Positions 49,701 to 59,222 are shown, numbered from the stretch's first letter. The stretch is DNA of 64,000 nt from Termitidicoccus mucosus (GCF_038725785.1 NZ_CP109796.1:6758501-6822500); one strand, 5' to 3'. The notes: generated from the sequence alone by a model not told the origin. Numbers and translations are program-made.

Positions 49701-51376
49701 TGGAGGTTGTGGTGACTTATGACGGCAACGCCGAGCCGCCGACCGGTGCCGGTTCATACGCGGTTGCCGCCGCCTTCAGTGATCCCAGTTACGCGGGTTC
49801 CGCCTCCGGCACCCTGGTGGTCGCGAAAGCTTCGGGCGCGGTGACCCTGGGCAATCTTTTTGCCATCCACGACGGAACGCCAAAAACGGCAAGTGCCACG
49901 ACGACTCCCGCGGACCTGGCCACCCAGATAATGTATAATGGCGGGCCAACGGCACCCAGCAACGCCGGGACTTACGCGGTCACGGCTACCATCGATGATG
50001 CCAACCACACGGGTTCCGCGTCCGGCACGCTGACCATCGTGTCCGTTGCGCAACCCTCCGGCGGTGTCGTCCAGAACGGCTCCCCGCGCACTCTCTCTGT
50101 CGTGGTGTCCGGCGAAGCCTCGTTCCAGTGGCGCAAGGACGGCGTGGCCATTCCCGGCGCGACCGCCTCCACGTTCGCGCTCGCCGGCAAGCCTTCCGAC
50201 GCGGGGGTGTATGATGTCGTCATCACCATGCCCGCCGGCGAAATCATCAGTGATCCGGCCACCGTGACGATCACACCCGATCCCGACAGCAGCTTCGCGC
50301 AGTCCTCCGCGATCGTGATGGACGCCTCCGGCACCCTATATGTCGCCGATGCCTCCCGGCATGTCATCCAAGCGATCGCCCCCGGCAAAAACGTCACCAC
50401 CTTCGCGGGCATGCTCGATTCGCCCGGCGCGGTGGACGGCACCGGCACCGCCGCGAAATTCAACACGCCGGCCGGCCTCGTCTCGCGTTCCGGCACGCTC
50501 TATGTCGCCGATGCGGGCAATAACAGCATCCGCACCGTCGCCCTCTCCACCCGGATGGTCTCGACCTTGCTGTCCGGCACCATTGCCGACACGACTAAAC
50601 GACTCTCCAATCCCTCGGCCATTGCGGTGGATGCGGCGGGCAACGTTTACGTCGCCGACACGGGCAACCATGTCATCCGCCTAGTCAGTGCATCCGGCAC
50701 GATCACCACGCTGGCGGGCGCGCCGGGTGTTTCCGGCACGACCAATGCCAGCGGCACGCAGGCGCTGTTCAATGCACCAGCGGGGATCGCGTTGCTGGAA
50801 ATGGGAGGCAGCGGGACACTCTATGTCGCCGACACCGGCAACCACACCATCCGCGCCATCGCGCTCGATGGCGGCGCGGTCTCGACAGTCGCGGGCCAGC
50901 CCGCCACGGCGGGCAGCGATGACGGCCCGGCCTCCGCCGCGCTCCTGAACGAGCCGCGCGGACTGGTTCTCGACGGCCCGGACCTCTATTTTGTGGACAC
51001 AGGCAACTCGCTCGTCCGGAAACTCGCGGGCGGCGAGATCACGACGATAGCCGGATATCCCGGCATCGGCACCATACCTGGCGTGCCGGGCTTCAAGGAC
51101 GGCTCCGGCACCAACGCGTGGTTCAGTTATCCGGAGGACATCACCATGGGGGCGGACGGCACCCTGTATGTCGCCGACACGGGCAACAAGGCGATCCGCT
51201 CGATCGACGCGTCCGACAACGTTGTCACCCTGTCCGTCACCGCCACGACCAGCGGCAGTTCGCAACCTCCGGGTGGCGGCTCGGGCAACGGCGGCGGCGG
51301 TGGTGGCGGCGCGCTCAGCCTGTGGGCGCTGGCCCTCCTGACCCTCTCGCTGCTATGCCGCCGCCGGATGCGCTGA
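46772..51376 (+). CDS. Large surface glycosidase with NHL propeller and GlyGly-CTERM-like tail
   Basis: 1534 residues from ATG 46772, where the signal peptide begins. Domains in order: DNRLRE-like beta domain (about 27-215); clan GH-A-like catalytic barrel (about 230-630) with candidate catalytic Glu333 (VEGPNEMN) and Glu439 (CTESGW); fibronectin III (637-720); golvesin C-terminal-like/CBM domain (727-853); fibronectin III (858-945); two MBG-like repeats (947-1090); Ig-like domain (1092-1168); about five NHL repeats (1173-1487; LYVADTGNHTIRAI type). A Gly-rich linker, a hydrophobic helix ALSLWALALLTLSLLC and RRRMR end the protein, a GlyGly-CTERM-like sorting signal. It probably acts at the cell surface on a polymer, supplying the downstream mannosidase and esterase. 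The catalytic part is a paralogue of the protein at 43658. Confidence 0.8.
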   Translation: MKRIINLIFLLSIVALIGGVCPVDAAVATLTPVADGSVREDIAFGGANGTTTELSVGRLAGGALHGMLVFDLTAIPQGASITSAQLVLQNPRRDDASDTATITLDLHAMTTELYNNASTWAYRIPNSAGQQDGIMWTTAGGTYDAPVLSTLDLPVKAATVPVLCTWNSSGAFVTAVQQAVGSNLGLLLKMSDEGTSSGRKAIPFASREHTTGIVPQLIIEYVANEKAGRADDFVESLGVNIKRASWRDYATPYSNVALVESLLGEVGIRYYRTGAREGSDSDWVAYRNMFNNIGARGNMLMPYIWNPQAPNDWFGPMLRQYADVFVSVEGPNEMNAPGNIYNYNGVLFPEGDVNAMRDLSTYVRGHASTQHLKLISPSMYTQENAPVGEALLKGKIDDYTDYVNLHSYAAGGQPIKNLDNNINNAKGLFDPPRPIVCTESGWFTVPNLGGVTEKAQGKYYPRMFAEYWNRGILKTYAYELIDELPDPDKEDPEMNFGLVRYDGSRKPAFTAMKNLTALLAERGQNSFATGALNFTLGGAGSEVHHTLLQKSTGEFYLLLWQEVRSFGPGTPPDIDNAPVSLSVSAATPIHSPTLYRFDDLGNMSSVNLAVDGGNTVSIDVPDTIVILKFTSSPGGDAPPLAPSGLTASMAGGVGSPVQLSWDMTLGAESYTVSRGASSEGPFISLASGIDTTSYHDSSGTTGSYYVVTANNTQGDGPTSSPVLPTLTMDNADSTGVTITGSWTSSTNVPGYYGSDSIWSGDASGSVKFTPNLSSGNYSVWIRWSAAANRGSTVPIDVTHDGGTTRVLVDQRVDNGVWKLLGVYNFAGGAAENVLISTVGAQGLVAADAVMFVPVYYVAPTAPVGLRAATGHLQVALSWNASPNVTGYSVKRATTSGGPYATIAPSVAESSYVDTSVVGGTTYYYVVSGSNPEGESPDSGEVAALASQITATITLGALSQTYNGSPRPVTVSTDPLGLEVVVTYDGNAEPPTGAGSYAVAAAFSDPSYAGSASGTLVVAKASGAVTLGNLFAIHDGTPKTASATTTPADLATQIMYNGGPTAPSNAGTYAVTATIDDANHTGSASGTLTIVSVAQPSGGVVQNGSPRTLSVVVSGEASFQWRKDGVAIPGATASTFALAGKPSDAGVYDVVITMPAGEIISDPATVTITPDPDSSFAQSSAIVMDASGTLYVADASRHVIQAIAPGKNVTTFAGMLDSPGAVDGTGTAAKFNTPAGLVSRSGTLYVADAGNNSIRTVALSTRMVSTLLSGTIADTTKRLSNPSAIAVDAAGNVYVADTGNHVIRLVSASGTITTLAGAPGVSGTTNASGTQALFNAPAGIALLEMGGSGTLYVADTGNHTIRAIALDGGAVSTVAGQPATAGSDDGPASAALLNEPRGLVLDGPDLYFVDTGNSLVRKLAGGEITTIAGYPGIGTIPGVPGFKDGSGTNAWFSYPEDITMGADGTLYVADTGNKAIRSIDASDNVVTLSVTATTSGSSQPPGGGSGNGGGGGGGALSLWALALLTLSLLCRRRMR

Positions 51377-51397
51377 ACAAATGCCTTGGACATCCTG

Positions 51398-54300
51398 ATG
51401 AGCCTGCATCTCGATCCGTTCCTACAACTGGTGCCCAAGCGGGCTGAGGCGCTGCTGCGCCGCCTGCGCGCCGGGATATGGCGCGACCGCAGTGAAATCA
51501 CCGTGACGGCGACCTTGCCGACGCCGCATCACCGCCGCCTCGCGGAGGTGAGGAAAGAGGCACGCGAGCCGGTGCCAAGCGGGACGGCTTGGGGTCGGCT
51601 TTATGACCAGCGATGGTTCCATGCGGCGTTGCCTGGGTTCGCCCCGGATTCAGGCAACCTGTATCTGGAGTGGCGCGATCAGGGCGAGGCGACGCTGTAT
51701 GTCGAAAGCGTGCCGTATTACGGTTTCGATCCGGCGCACCGGCGCGTGGCCATCCCACCCGATACGCGCGAGCTATGGATCGAAGGCACCTGCTGCCAAT
51801 CCGGCATCTGGCACCCGGACGCCACCGGACTTTCGCCACAGGGGAGCCGTTTCGACGGAGCGTTTTTGACCAGACGTGATGATGCCGCCTGGGCAGCCGC
51901 GCATGACTTGCAAGCGCTCTACGACGCGATGCTTTTTCTGCGCGTGCGACAAGGCCCCCGAGCCCCGTCAACGCCACCGTCATTTGGTCCACAACCTTCT
52001 GTCGATAATACCACGCCGCTTTTCCGTCGGCTGTTGCATCTTCTCGGACGGGCGGTGGACGCACACGATCTCCACGGCATTGACGCGTTCCGCGCATCGA
52101 TAGCAGCCGCGATGGTAGAGATACGCGAACAGCGTGCGGTGGTGCGCGCGGTCCTGACTGGTCATGCGCACATAGATCTGGTGTGGCTCTGGCCTGAGCG
52201 GATCGGTGAGGCCAAAGCGGTGCATACGTTCGCGACCGTGAACAGACTGATGTCCCAGTATCCCGAATTCCTCTTCGCTTATTCGCAACCGGCCAGCTAT
52301 CGGGCGGTGCATAGACGCGCTCCGGAATTGTTCGAGGCGGTGAGGCAACGAATGCAAAGCGGCCAATGGCAGGCGACCGGAGCGATGGATGTGGAAAGCG
52401 ACACCCAGCTTCCGTGTGGCGAGGCGCTCGCCCGCAGCTTCCTGCTTGGACAGGCGGAATTCCAACGCATGAACGGACACCCAGCGCGGCTGCTTTGGCT
52501 CCCGGATGTTTTCGGTTACAGCGGCTGTCTGCCCCAGCTCATGCGGCTGACCGGCGTAGAATGGTTTTTCACCACCAAGCTCACGTGGAGTGCTGTGAAT
52601 CGATTTCCTTACAGCAGTTTTCTTTGGCGGGGTTTCGACGGAAGCGAAGTCGTAGCGCACGTGACACAAAACGTCGGTTACAACAATTCCCTCGACCTTG
52701 ATGAACTCGACGCCAACGCCTGCGGTCATGCCCAGTCAGCCGTTCATCCCGAATTTCTGCATCCGACCGGCTTTGGCGATGGCGGAGGCGGGCCGACGGA
52801 AGAAATGTGCGAGAGAGCACGCCGGCTTTGCCGATTGGCGGGCATGCCTGAGATAACATGGGACCACCCGGAGGCGTTTTTTGAGCGGCTGTCTGAGCGT
52901 CGGGATAGTTTGCCGGCATATCAGGGGGAATTTTATCTGGAATACCACCGCGGCACCTACACCACACACAGTAATTTGAAAGCGGTATTTCGTGCGGCCG
53001 AGCGAGCGTTGCAAATACGAGAAGCCACTGCCGTTGCGACAGGCGTCGTGCCAGACTTAACCGAGCCATGGCGACGGCTGGTATTCGCGCAGTTTCACGA
53101 CTATATACCCGGATCGTCGGTGGCGGAGGTTTATGACGAGGGTATCCCAGAATTGATCAAATTAGCAGAACATCAGCAGCACGCAGCCCAACAGGAACTC
53201 TCAAGAGACGGTGGTTCCTGGCATGTATTCAATCCGCTGCCACAGGTCTGGCGTGGCTGGGTTAAATCACCTGATTCCAGCGAAGCCGAGTGGCATGAGT
53301 TGCCTCCGTTATCCGGGGTGCCGGTTAGGGACGCGTCCGTAAAAATGAAATCACCTGCGCCAGTTGTGGCAACGGAACGCTCACTAACAAATGGGCGGGT
53401 GTTCGCAGAAATCGACGATGACGGTTGGTTGCGGCGCTTTGCCATCGACGGAGTGGACACGATATTCACAGGTCCGGCAGCCCGCGCCATTCTCTATGTG
53501 GATCGTCCGGCAAATTTCGATGCGTGGGATATCGACCGGCATACACTTGATCTTGGCATCCCCGTCAACACACCTGCGAAATTTCAACTCGAACAAGCAT
53601 CGCCACAACAAGCAGTGCTTGCCGTGACCCACCCCTTGGGAGGAAACAGCCAGCTCACGCTTCGCTATATTTTGCAGGCTGGCGAGCCGGTGCTGCGCAT
53701 TGAAGCCGAGGTGGATTGGCGGGAACCGCAAACCCTGTTGAAGTTGCATTTTCCAACCGCATATCGCGGAGTAAACGCGCGCTTCGGGGCGGCGTTTGGA
53801 AGCGCCTTGCGCGGGCAGTTGTCGGGTAATCTTGCGACCGAGGCACAGTGGGAGGTTCCGGGCAGCCGCTGGGCCGCAGTGTCACATGATGGCGAGAGCG
53901 ATGGATTGGCAATCATCACCGAGGCGAAATACGGGTTCAGCGCACGCAACGGCGATCTTACGGTTTCATTGCTGCGCGGTGCGCGGATCGCTGGTCACGA
54001 TGATCATGCCGTCGCAGCCCCGCCGTCATTGAGCCGGTTGTCGGTGGCATCTCCGTTTTCGGACCAAGGTCGGCACGTCATGCGGCTGGCAATTACGCGT
54101 TACGCTTCTGCCGAGGCGGAGCTGAATCCGGCGGCATTGGCCGATACGTTGTTTACCGAGCCAGTGCACTATTGCGGCGAACCCTACTCAAGCGGATTAC
54201 TCGCCGTGGAGGGCGCGCCGACGCTCGTTCCAGCGTGGGCGATGCCGGTGGATGGCAGATGTTGGGTGTTGCGGTTGCACGAAGTCGCTGGAGTTCCCGG

Positions 54301-54457
54301 GCGGGCGGTCTTTTGCGTTGCCCCGGGGTGGAGCGTGTGTCCTTGTCGGCTGGACGGAAGTATTGAAAAAGCAAATACACCATTAACCAACAGCGTGGAT
54401 TTTCGTCCTTATGAAATTGTTAGCGTTTGTTTCTCGCGTGAATCGGAAGCCTTATGA
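51398..54457 (+). CDS. GH38 alpha-mannosidase
   Basis: 1019 residues from ATG 51398, about 20 bp after the previous stop. The catalytic domain begins GHAHIDLVWLWPERIGEAK (His258 and Asp260 in the zinc-binding 'HxHxDxxWL' motif). ATGAMDVESDTQLPCGE and LLWLPDVFGYSGCLPQ follow, with candidate nucleophile Asp370, then QFHDYIPGSSVAEVY, the middle helical and C-terminal beta domains. Length and architecture fit bacterial class II mannosidases. No signal peptide: cytoplasmic. It is coupled by a 4-bp overlap to a sialate O-acetylesterase-like gene, pointing to decorated mannose-containing oligosaccharides. Confidence 0.92.
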   Translation: MSLHLDPFLQLVPKRAEALLRRLRAGIWRDRSEITVTATLPTPHHRRLAEVRKEAREPVPSGTAWGRLYDQRWFHAALPGFAPDSGNLYLEWRDQGEATLYVESVPYYGFDPAHRRVAIPPDTRELWIEGTCCQSGIWHPDATGLSPQGSRFDGAFLTRRDDAAWAAAHDLQALYDAMLFLRVRQGPRAPSTPPSFGPQPSVDNTTPLFRRLLHLLGRAVDAHDLHGIDAFRASIAAAMVEIREQRAVVRAVLTGHAHIDLVWLWPERIGEAKAVHTFATVNRLMSQYPEFLFAYSQPASYRAVHRRAPELFEAVRQRMQSGQWQATGAMDVESDTQLPCGEALARSFLLGQAEFQRMNGHPARLLWLPDVFGYSGCLPQLMRLTGVEWFFTTKLTWSAVNRFPYSSFLWRGFDGSEVVAHVTQNVGYNNSLDLDELDANACGHAQSAVHPEFLHPTGFGDGGGGPTEEMCERARRLCRLAGMPEITWDHPEAFFERLSERRDSLPAYQGEFYLEYHRGTYTTHSNLKAVFRAAERALQIREATAVATGVVPDLTEPWRRLVFAQFHDYIPGSSVAEVYDEGIPELIKLAEHQQHAAQQELSRDGGSWHVFNPLPQVWRGWVKSPDSSEAEWHELPPLSGVPVRDASVKMKSPAPVVATERSLTNGRVFAEIDDDGWLRRFAIDGVDTIFTGPAARAILYVDRPANFDAWDIDRHTLDLGIPVNTPAKFQLEQASPQQAVLAVTHPLGGNSQLTLRYILQAGEPVLRIEAEVDWREPQTLLKLHFPTAYRGVNARFGAAFGSALRGQLSGNLATEAQWEVPGSRWAAVSHDGESDGLAIITEAKYGFSARNGDLTVSLLRGARIAGHDDHAVAAPPSLSRLSVASPFSDQGRHVMRLAITRYASAEAELNPAALADTLFTEPVHYCGEPYSSGLLAVEGAPTLVPAWAMPVDGRCWVLRLHEVAGVPGRAVFCVAPGWSVCPCRLDGSIEKANTPLTNSVDFRPYEIVSVCFSRESEAL

Positions 54458-55995
54458 GCAAGCACCATACTGAATCACCTCGGATACATCACCTGAAATT
54501 GTTGGCGATTTTCGGCGATCACATGGTCTTGCAACAAGACGTGCCGCTTTTGATTTGGGGTCACGCAGCACCTGCGGAAGTCATCGAGGTTTCTTTTGGC
54601 GGACAGATTCAGCGTGGAAATGCAGATGAACAAGGACGGTGGCAGGTAACGCTCGCGCCCGAACCAGCCGAGACTTGTGGGAGAGCATTTCGCGTCACCG
54701 CGTCCAGCGGAACAGTTGAATATACTGACGTTGTCGTAGGCGATGTCTGGCTGGCTTCGGGGCAGTCCAACATGGAATTCGGCCTGCAAACAGATGCCGA
54801 GGCGGCGCAAGCGATTTCAGGGGCAACCGATACGCGCATCCGCATGTTTTTCGTGCCGTGGGCGACATCGTTTTTGCCGTGCGAAGATTTTGGTGCGGCA
54901 GTCAATGCACTGGATGGCCGCTGGGTGATTTGCTCCCCCGAGACAATGGCGGACACATGGGCGTGGCACGGTTTTTCGGCCGTCGCCTACTTCTTCGGGA
55001 AAGATATCGCGTGCCGGACGGGAACGCCCATCGGCCTGATCGGCGCCTACAAGGGCGCCACACGGGTCCAAGCCTGGATGAGCCTCGCAGGGCTGGCCAA
55101 GGAGCCTCCGTTTGCAAGGCATATTCTGAATTACGCGCGGAATATTCTCGATAATGGGACTGCCAAAGCACAGCCAGCGCCGATGTCGGAGGAAGATTGC
55201 AATCGTCCCACCGTCCTTTTCAACGGGATGATCGCTCCCTTGCGGCGCTACGCTTTGCGCGGCGTTCTTTGGTATCAGGGAGAAAGCAACGGCGGCAACC
55301 TGACTGACGCTCTGGAATATGACGGTCTTTTCCCGCGCTTGATCGAAGATTGGCGTGCCCAATGGGAAACCGATACAATGGCGTTCCTTTATGTGCAGCT
55401 GGCGAATTTCAGGGCCCCAGCCAAACACCCATGCGAAGGCAATTGGCCGTGGATTCGCGAGGCTCAACGTCGAGCGTTGCGCCTGCCTCGCACAGCGATG
55501 GCAGTCGCGATCGACGCCGGGGACGACGATGACATTCATCCGACACGAAAAAGAATCATTGGGCGACGATTGGCGGCGGCGGCCCGGTGTGTCGTCCATG
55601 GCGACGACATTGTCTTTTCCGGCCCTGACTACCGCGGCCTTGAAATCACCGGCGGCAGGATACGGCTCTCGTTTATGCACATTGGCTCGGGTCTCATCGC
55701 CGGAAAACCCGGAGCCCGGAACGAATCGAATCCCGTTCAGCCATTGACAGGTTTTGCCATCGCGGACGCCGGGCATCGGTTTGTATGGGCCGAGGCTCGA
55801 ATCGAAGGAGATAACGTGGTGGTCTGGAACGACGGGATTCGGCATCCGGTCGCCGTGCGCTACAATTGGGCCGATAATCCCGATGGCAATCTCTACAATC
55901 GCGAAGGATTTCCCGCCTCACCTTTCCGAACCGACGATTGGCCTGCGGTCTCAAGTAGCGACGCCACACTCTCCGGCGTGGAACGCGCCAGCTAG
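54454..55995 (+). CDS. Sialate O-acetylesterase-like SGNH carbohydrate esterase (no signal peptide)
   Basis: 513 residues. An N-terminal beta domain (about 12-95) precedes VWLASGQSNMEFGLQ with the catalytic Ser105 (GQSNM, block I of SASA-family esterases). GVLWYQGESNGGN and DDDDIHPTRKRIIGRRLA follow, giving Asp/His. Enzymes of this family remove O-acetyl groups from sialic acids or other acetylated sugars. There is no N-terminal signal, unlike the relative at 57652, so this copy should act on imported oligosaccharides together with the co-translated mannosidase. The stop lies 3 bp from the convergent esterase gene. Confidence 0.85.
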   Translation: MSKHHTESPRIHHLKLLAIFGDHMVLQQDVPLLIWGHAAPAEVIEVSFGGQIQRGNADEQGRWQVTLAPEPAETCGRAFRVTASSGTVEYTDVVVGDVWLASGQSNMEFGLQTDAEAAQAISGATDTRIRMFFVPWATSFLPCEDFGAAVNALDGRWVICSPETMADTWAWHGFSAVAYFFGKDIACRTGTPIGLIGAYKGATRVQAWMSLAGLAKEPPFARHILNYARNILDNGTAKAQPAPMSEEDCNRPTVLFNGMIAPLRRYALRGVLWYQGESNGGNLTDALEYDGLFPRLIEDWRAQWETDTMAFLYVQLANFRAPAKHPCEGNWPWIREAQRRALRLPRTAMAVAIDAGDDDDIHPTRKRIIGRRLAAAARCVVHGDDIVFSGPDYRGLEITGGRIRLSFMHIGSGLIAGKPGARNESNPVQPLTGFAIADAGHRFVWAEARIEGDNVVVWNDGIRHPVAVRYNWADNPDGNLYNREGFPASPFRTDDWPAVSSSDATLSGVERAS

Positions 55996-55998
55996 ATT

Positions 55999-57627
55999 TT
56001 ATTTCGATGTGCGTTTTATAGTGGACGTGCCGCCTCGTTCATGCTCGACCGCTCGAAAGCTGCCAGGCAAATGGGGATCGTCTCCGATGTATTCCGGAAA
56101 TTTCGGATAGGGAAAGATCGGCCTCATGAAACGGATTCCTTTGCCCGGATCTCCGCCGTTGTAGGCGGTGGCGACAAGCCTTTCTGGCGCGTCCCCCTGC
56201 TCGACCCACCGCTCTAGTGCCAGAAGAATATCGTGCTCGCTATCTTGCGGCAGCCGCGTCTCAAGCGATTGACCGAAATCGTTCAGTCCCGGCCCACCCC
56301 CAACGTGTCCCAAACCGGGGACCACAAAAAAACGAAAGAATGTCTGTGCCTTAGCCAGTCCGCCGTGAGTCGCTACAACCCGCTCATAATAATCTATGGC
56401 ATCTTGAAACGGCGTAATTGCGTCAGCTGTGCCTGCATACATTAGGAGCTTTCCACCCCGACGCTGAAAATTCGAGAGATCCGGATCATTGGCGTTCAAG
56501 AGCGGAGCCAGCCGCTGATCGGCGTGCCCAAGATCCTTATCAAAATCGAACGCGCGGAAATCGAAATCGACGCCAAGAATCCAGCGGAAGATAAAAGAAA
56601 ACGCTGGCGGCTCATCGGTGTTCTTATTTCCCAGAAGCAGCAGGGATTCGCTGCCATGGGGCGGCGGAGAGTAGATTTGTTCGCCTGTGCGCGGATTGGC
56701 CGGGCCGGAGTAAATTGATTTTAACGCCGCCACTTGCGCCTGGGTCAGATAATCCGCACCCTCTGTTTCTCTTGGAGGCGGCAGGAGAACGACGGGATCG
56801 AATCTGCATCGCCGGGGGTCGGTCAGAAAGTTGTCAGTGGGCGCCCCTCCATCTTTGCCCGCGCCTGCGGCGAGCACGGCCTTGGTGACCAAGGCGATTT
56901 TCTCCCGCGTAAGGAAGCTGTCCGGCGTCTTGTGCGCAGCCTGCCAGTTCCAGACGAACATGGCATGCAGATGCGTGCGGTTGTTGGCTGGCGCGCCCGC
57001 AACAATCCCGTCGTAGTCGTCAGGATAGCGTTGCGCGGCCATCAATGCTTGCTGCCCGCCTGTCGAAGCGCCGACAAAATAGGTGTGGCGCACAGGCTGA
57101 TCGTAGTAGGCTCGCACGAGCGCTTTGGCGGCCAGCGTCATCTCGTGCGTCGCGCGGAAACCGAAATCCGCCCATCGCTCGGGATGGTCAGTGAGATTTT
57201 CGCCATTGGGCGCCGTTCCCATGTCCGTGTTGACAGTGGCATAACCGCGCCGCACTCCTGCGGCAAGCACGCGGTATTGGATTGCGCCAGCGGCCCCGCC
57301 GTTGCCAGTGGCCAGGATTTTTCCGTTCCAGTTTTCTGTCGGCATCCAGAGTTCGATCTCGATATTCGAGTCCGGCGTCGGTTTCAAGGTCGCGACGACC
57401 CGGCAGAACGGTGGAATTTTACCTGGAAGAGGCTTGCCGTTTGGCAGTTGGAATTCACCACCCGCAACAACCTCCGTTTTGGCAATGATCGTTTCAGTAG
57501 CGAATCTGGCCTTAGCAATGTCGTCGAATCCACCAAAGGCAATATGCGGCAAGCAAAACCAAACAATCGAGCCGAGCATCAAGAGTTGTCGTATTCCCAT
57601 CATTTGAAGTTTAGAAATCGCGCTCAT
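55999..57627 (-). CDS. Exported tannase/feruloyl esterase family protein
   Basis: 542 residues; signal peptide (about 10-32, LLMLGSIVWFCLPHIAFG). The alpha/beta-hydrolase nucleophile elbow is GASTGGQQALMAAQRYPDDY with Ser188. NFQRRGGKLLMYAGTADAIT supplies the Asp region and VVPGLGHVGGGPGLNDF the His, all as in the tannase/feruloyl esterase family. These enzymes cleave ester-linked phenolic acids from plant polymers. It is the last gene of a minus-strand series, 24 bp after the exported sialate O-acetylesterase-like gene, suggesting joint de-esterification of plant-derived glycans. Confidence 0.88.
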   Translation of the reverse strand: MSAISKLQMMGIRQLLMLGSIVWFCLPHIAFGGFDDIAKARFATETIIAKTEVVAGGEFQLPNGKPLPGKIPPFCRVVATLKPTPDSNIEIELWMPTENWNGKILATGNGGAAGAIQYRVLAAGVRRGYATVNTDMGTAPNGENLTDHPERWADFGFRATHEMTLAAKALVRAYYDQPVRHTYFVGASTGGQQALMAAQRYPDDYDGIVAGAPANNRTHLHAMFVWNWQAAHKTPDSFLTREKIALVTKAVLAAGAGKDGGAPTDNFLTDPRRCRFDPVVLLPPPRETEGADYLTQAQVAALKSIYSGPANPRTGEQIYSPPPHGSESLLLLGNKNTDEPPAFSFIFRWILGVDFDFRAFDFDKDLGHADQRLAPLLNANDPDLSNFQRRGGKLLMYAGTADAITPFQDAIDYYERVVATHGGLAKAQTFFRFFVVPGLGHVGGGPGLNDFGQSLETRLPQDSEHDILLALERWVEQGDAPERLVATAYNGGDPGKGIRFMRPIFPYPKFPEYIGDDPHLPGSFRAVEHERGGTSTIKRTSK

Positions 57628-57651
57628 CTTTCACGGCAAAGCGGATGGGTG

Positions 57652-59184
57652 TCACCAATCATCCGTGCGGAAAGGCTCGGCGGGCAGCCCGTCCATATTG
57701 AACAATCCCGCATTCGGTGCATTGCGCCACGCGTAGCGCACCGCCACGGGATCGGACACCTTGGAAGAAGATAGTATTACCGTGCCGGTGCCCTCGATTT
57801 TCGCCTTGGCGGGATGAAACACACGGTCGGCTCCAGCTAGTTCGAAACCGCCGAGATCAGCGTAAGGAGTTTGCAGCCCTTTGGAGACATTATCGAAACG
57901 CACCTGATAGCTGTCGCCTTCGCGAACAGTGGAGGCGACAACCGGACCACGGTCCAACACATCGAATCCGTAGGCGCGATGCAAGGCGAGGCGAACGAGG
58001 CGGCGTCCGACAGGGAGCTTGTTCCGCGGGTGAACGTCCGTCACGCTTCCGATATCGAGCGTCACCGCTTGGCCGGTGGCAGGAAGAGAGAGCGCGTGAG
58101 CCTGGGCTTCCCGGAGAGATGCCCAAACGGTGCCATTGCTGTCCCCACCGCCGAAACTCGGAATCTGAATCCAAAAAAAGGGTATGTTATCTTGCCCGAA
58201 ACTGTTCCGCCATGCGCTGATCATTAATGGGAAAAGTTCCTTATATTCGTCCCCGCGTCCGGCATTGGATTCACCCTGATACCAGATCACTCCACGCCAA
58301 GCGTAGGGAATCAATGGAGCGATCATTCCGTTATAAAGACCGGACGGTGTGAGTCGATGCCCAGGGCCCACCGGTTCAATCGGCTTCGGATCGCTGAAAT
58401 CTTTTCTGGTAGCGAGGGCGGCATCTCTCGCCGTTCTCCAAAGTGCCAGATCCTTTTCATATTTCGCGATTGCGGCTCCGTAGTCGGGGAATTTTACGAT
58501 GGTTGATTCCCAACGCGCTTTTATAGTCTTCGAATATTTCGACGACAATATGGCTGATTCAGGCGTCCAACATTCAAGCTCGGTGCCTCCCCACGCGCTA
58601 CAGACTATTCCTACTGGCACTCGCAGATGGAGCGCTAGATCGCGCGCAAAGTAATACGCAACCGCAGAAAAATTCCCGCTGGTGTCCGGCCCGTTGGGTT
58701 TCCATTGCCCTCTAACCGTGGTTGCGGGTGTGTCAGCCACCGTGTGATCAACTTTGAATTCGCGGATGAGCGGAAAATTGCCGGACGCGCGAATCTCCAG
58801 ATCGGCGTCGAATGTCCACTTCAGCCACCATTCCATATTCGACTGGCCGGAGGCGAGCCAGACTTCGCCAACTAGAATATCGTGAAGCGAAAGGCGTTCG
58901 GTGGCACCTGCGATGACAAGATCGCGCGGCTCCGCGCTAGCTTCAAGGGCCGGCAGATCGACTCGCCAGCGACCATCGGCGTCGGCAGTGGTGGCGACAA
59001 CATGGCCGGCGAAGCTGACAGTGATGCGCTCGCGGACGCTCGCGGTTCCCCAAACTGGAACAAGTTTCTCGCGTTGAAGCACCGCATGATCCGTGAAGAG
59101 CGGAGCGGGGACAATGCCGCCGTTCGCAATCGCAAGCAGCGAAACGCTCATCCAAAAGGCAGCTAGACTAAGCAGAATTTTCAT
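57652..59184 (-). CDS. Exported sialate O-acetylesterase-like SGNH esterase
   Basis: 510 residues with a signal peptide (about 1-23, LLSLAAFWMSVSLLAIANG). Catalytic Ser114 lies in VWLASGQSNMEWWLK; GVIWYQGESNAGRGDEYKEL and the Asp/His block VTDVHPRNKLPVGRRLVRLA follow. The motif order is the same as in the paralogue at 54454. The two copies divide by location, this one periplasmic or secreted and the other cytoplasmic. It lies between the FAD-dependent oxidoreductase and tannase-like genes in one orientation with short gaps (38 and 24 bp). Confidence 0.88.
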   Translation of the reverse strand: MKILLSLAAFWMSVSLLAIANGGIVPAPLFTDHAVLQREKLVPVWGTASVRERITVSFAGHVVATTADADGRWRVDLPALEASAEPRDLVIAGATERLSLHDILVGEVWLASGQSNMEWWLKWTFDADLEIRASGNFPLIREFKVDHTVADTPATTVRGQWKPNGPDTSGNFSAVAYYFARDLALHLRVPVGIVCSAWGGTELECWTPESAILSSKYSKTIKARWESTIVKFPDYGAAIAKYEKDLALWRTARDAALATRKDFSDPKPIEPVGPGHRLTPSGLYNGMIAPLIPYAWRGVIWYQGESNAGRGDEYKELFPLMISAWRNSFGQDNIPFFWIQIPSFGGGDSNGTVWASLREAQAHALSLPATGQAVTLDIGSVTDVHPRNKLPVGRRLVRLALHRAYGFDVLDRGPVVASTVREGDSYQVRFDNVSKGLQTPYADLGGFELAGADRVFHPAKAKIEGTGTVILSSSKVSDPVAVRYAWRNAPNAGLFNMDGLPAEPFRTDDW

Positions 59185-59222
59185 TTTTAGCGCATGATAT
59201 TTTTTGCCACTGCTTAGCTATA

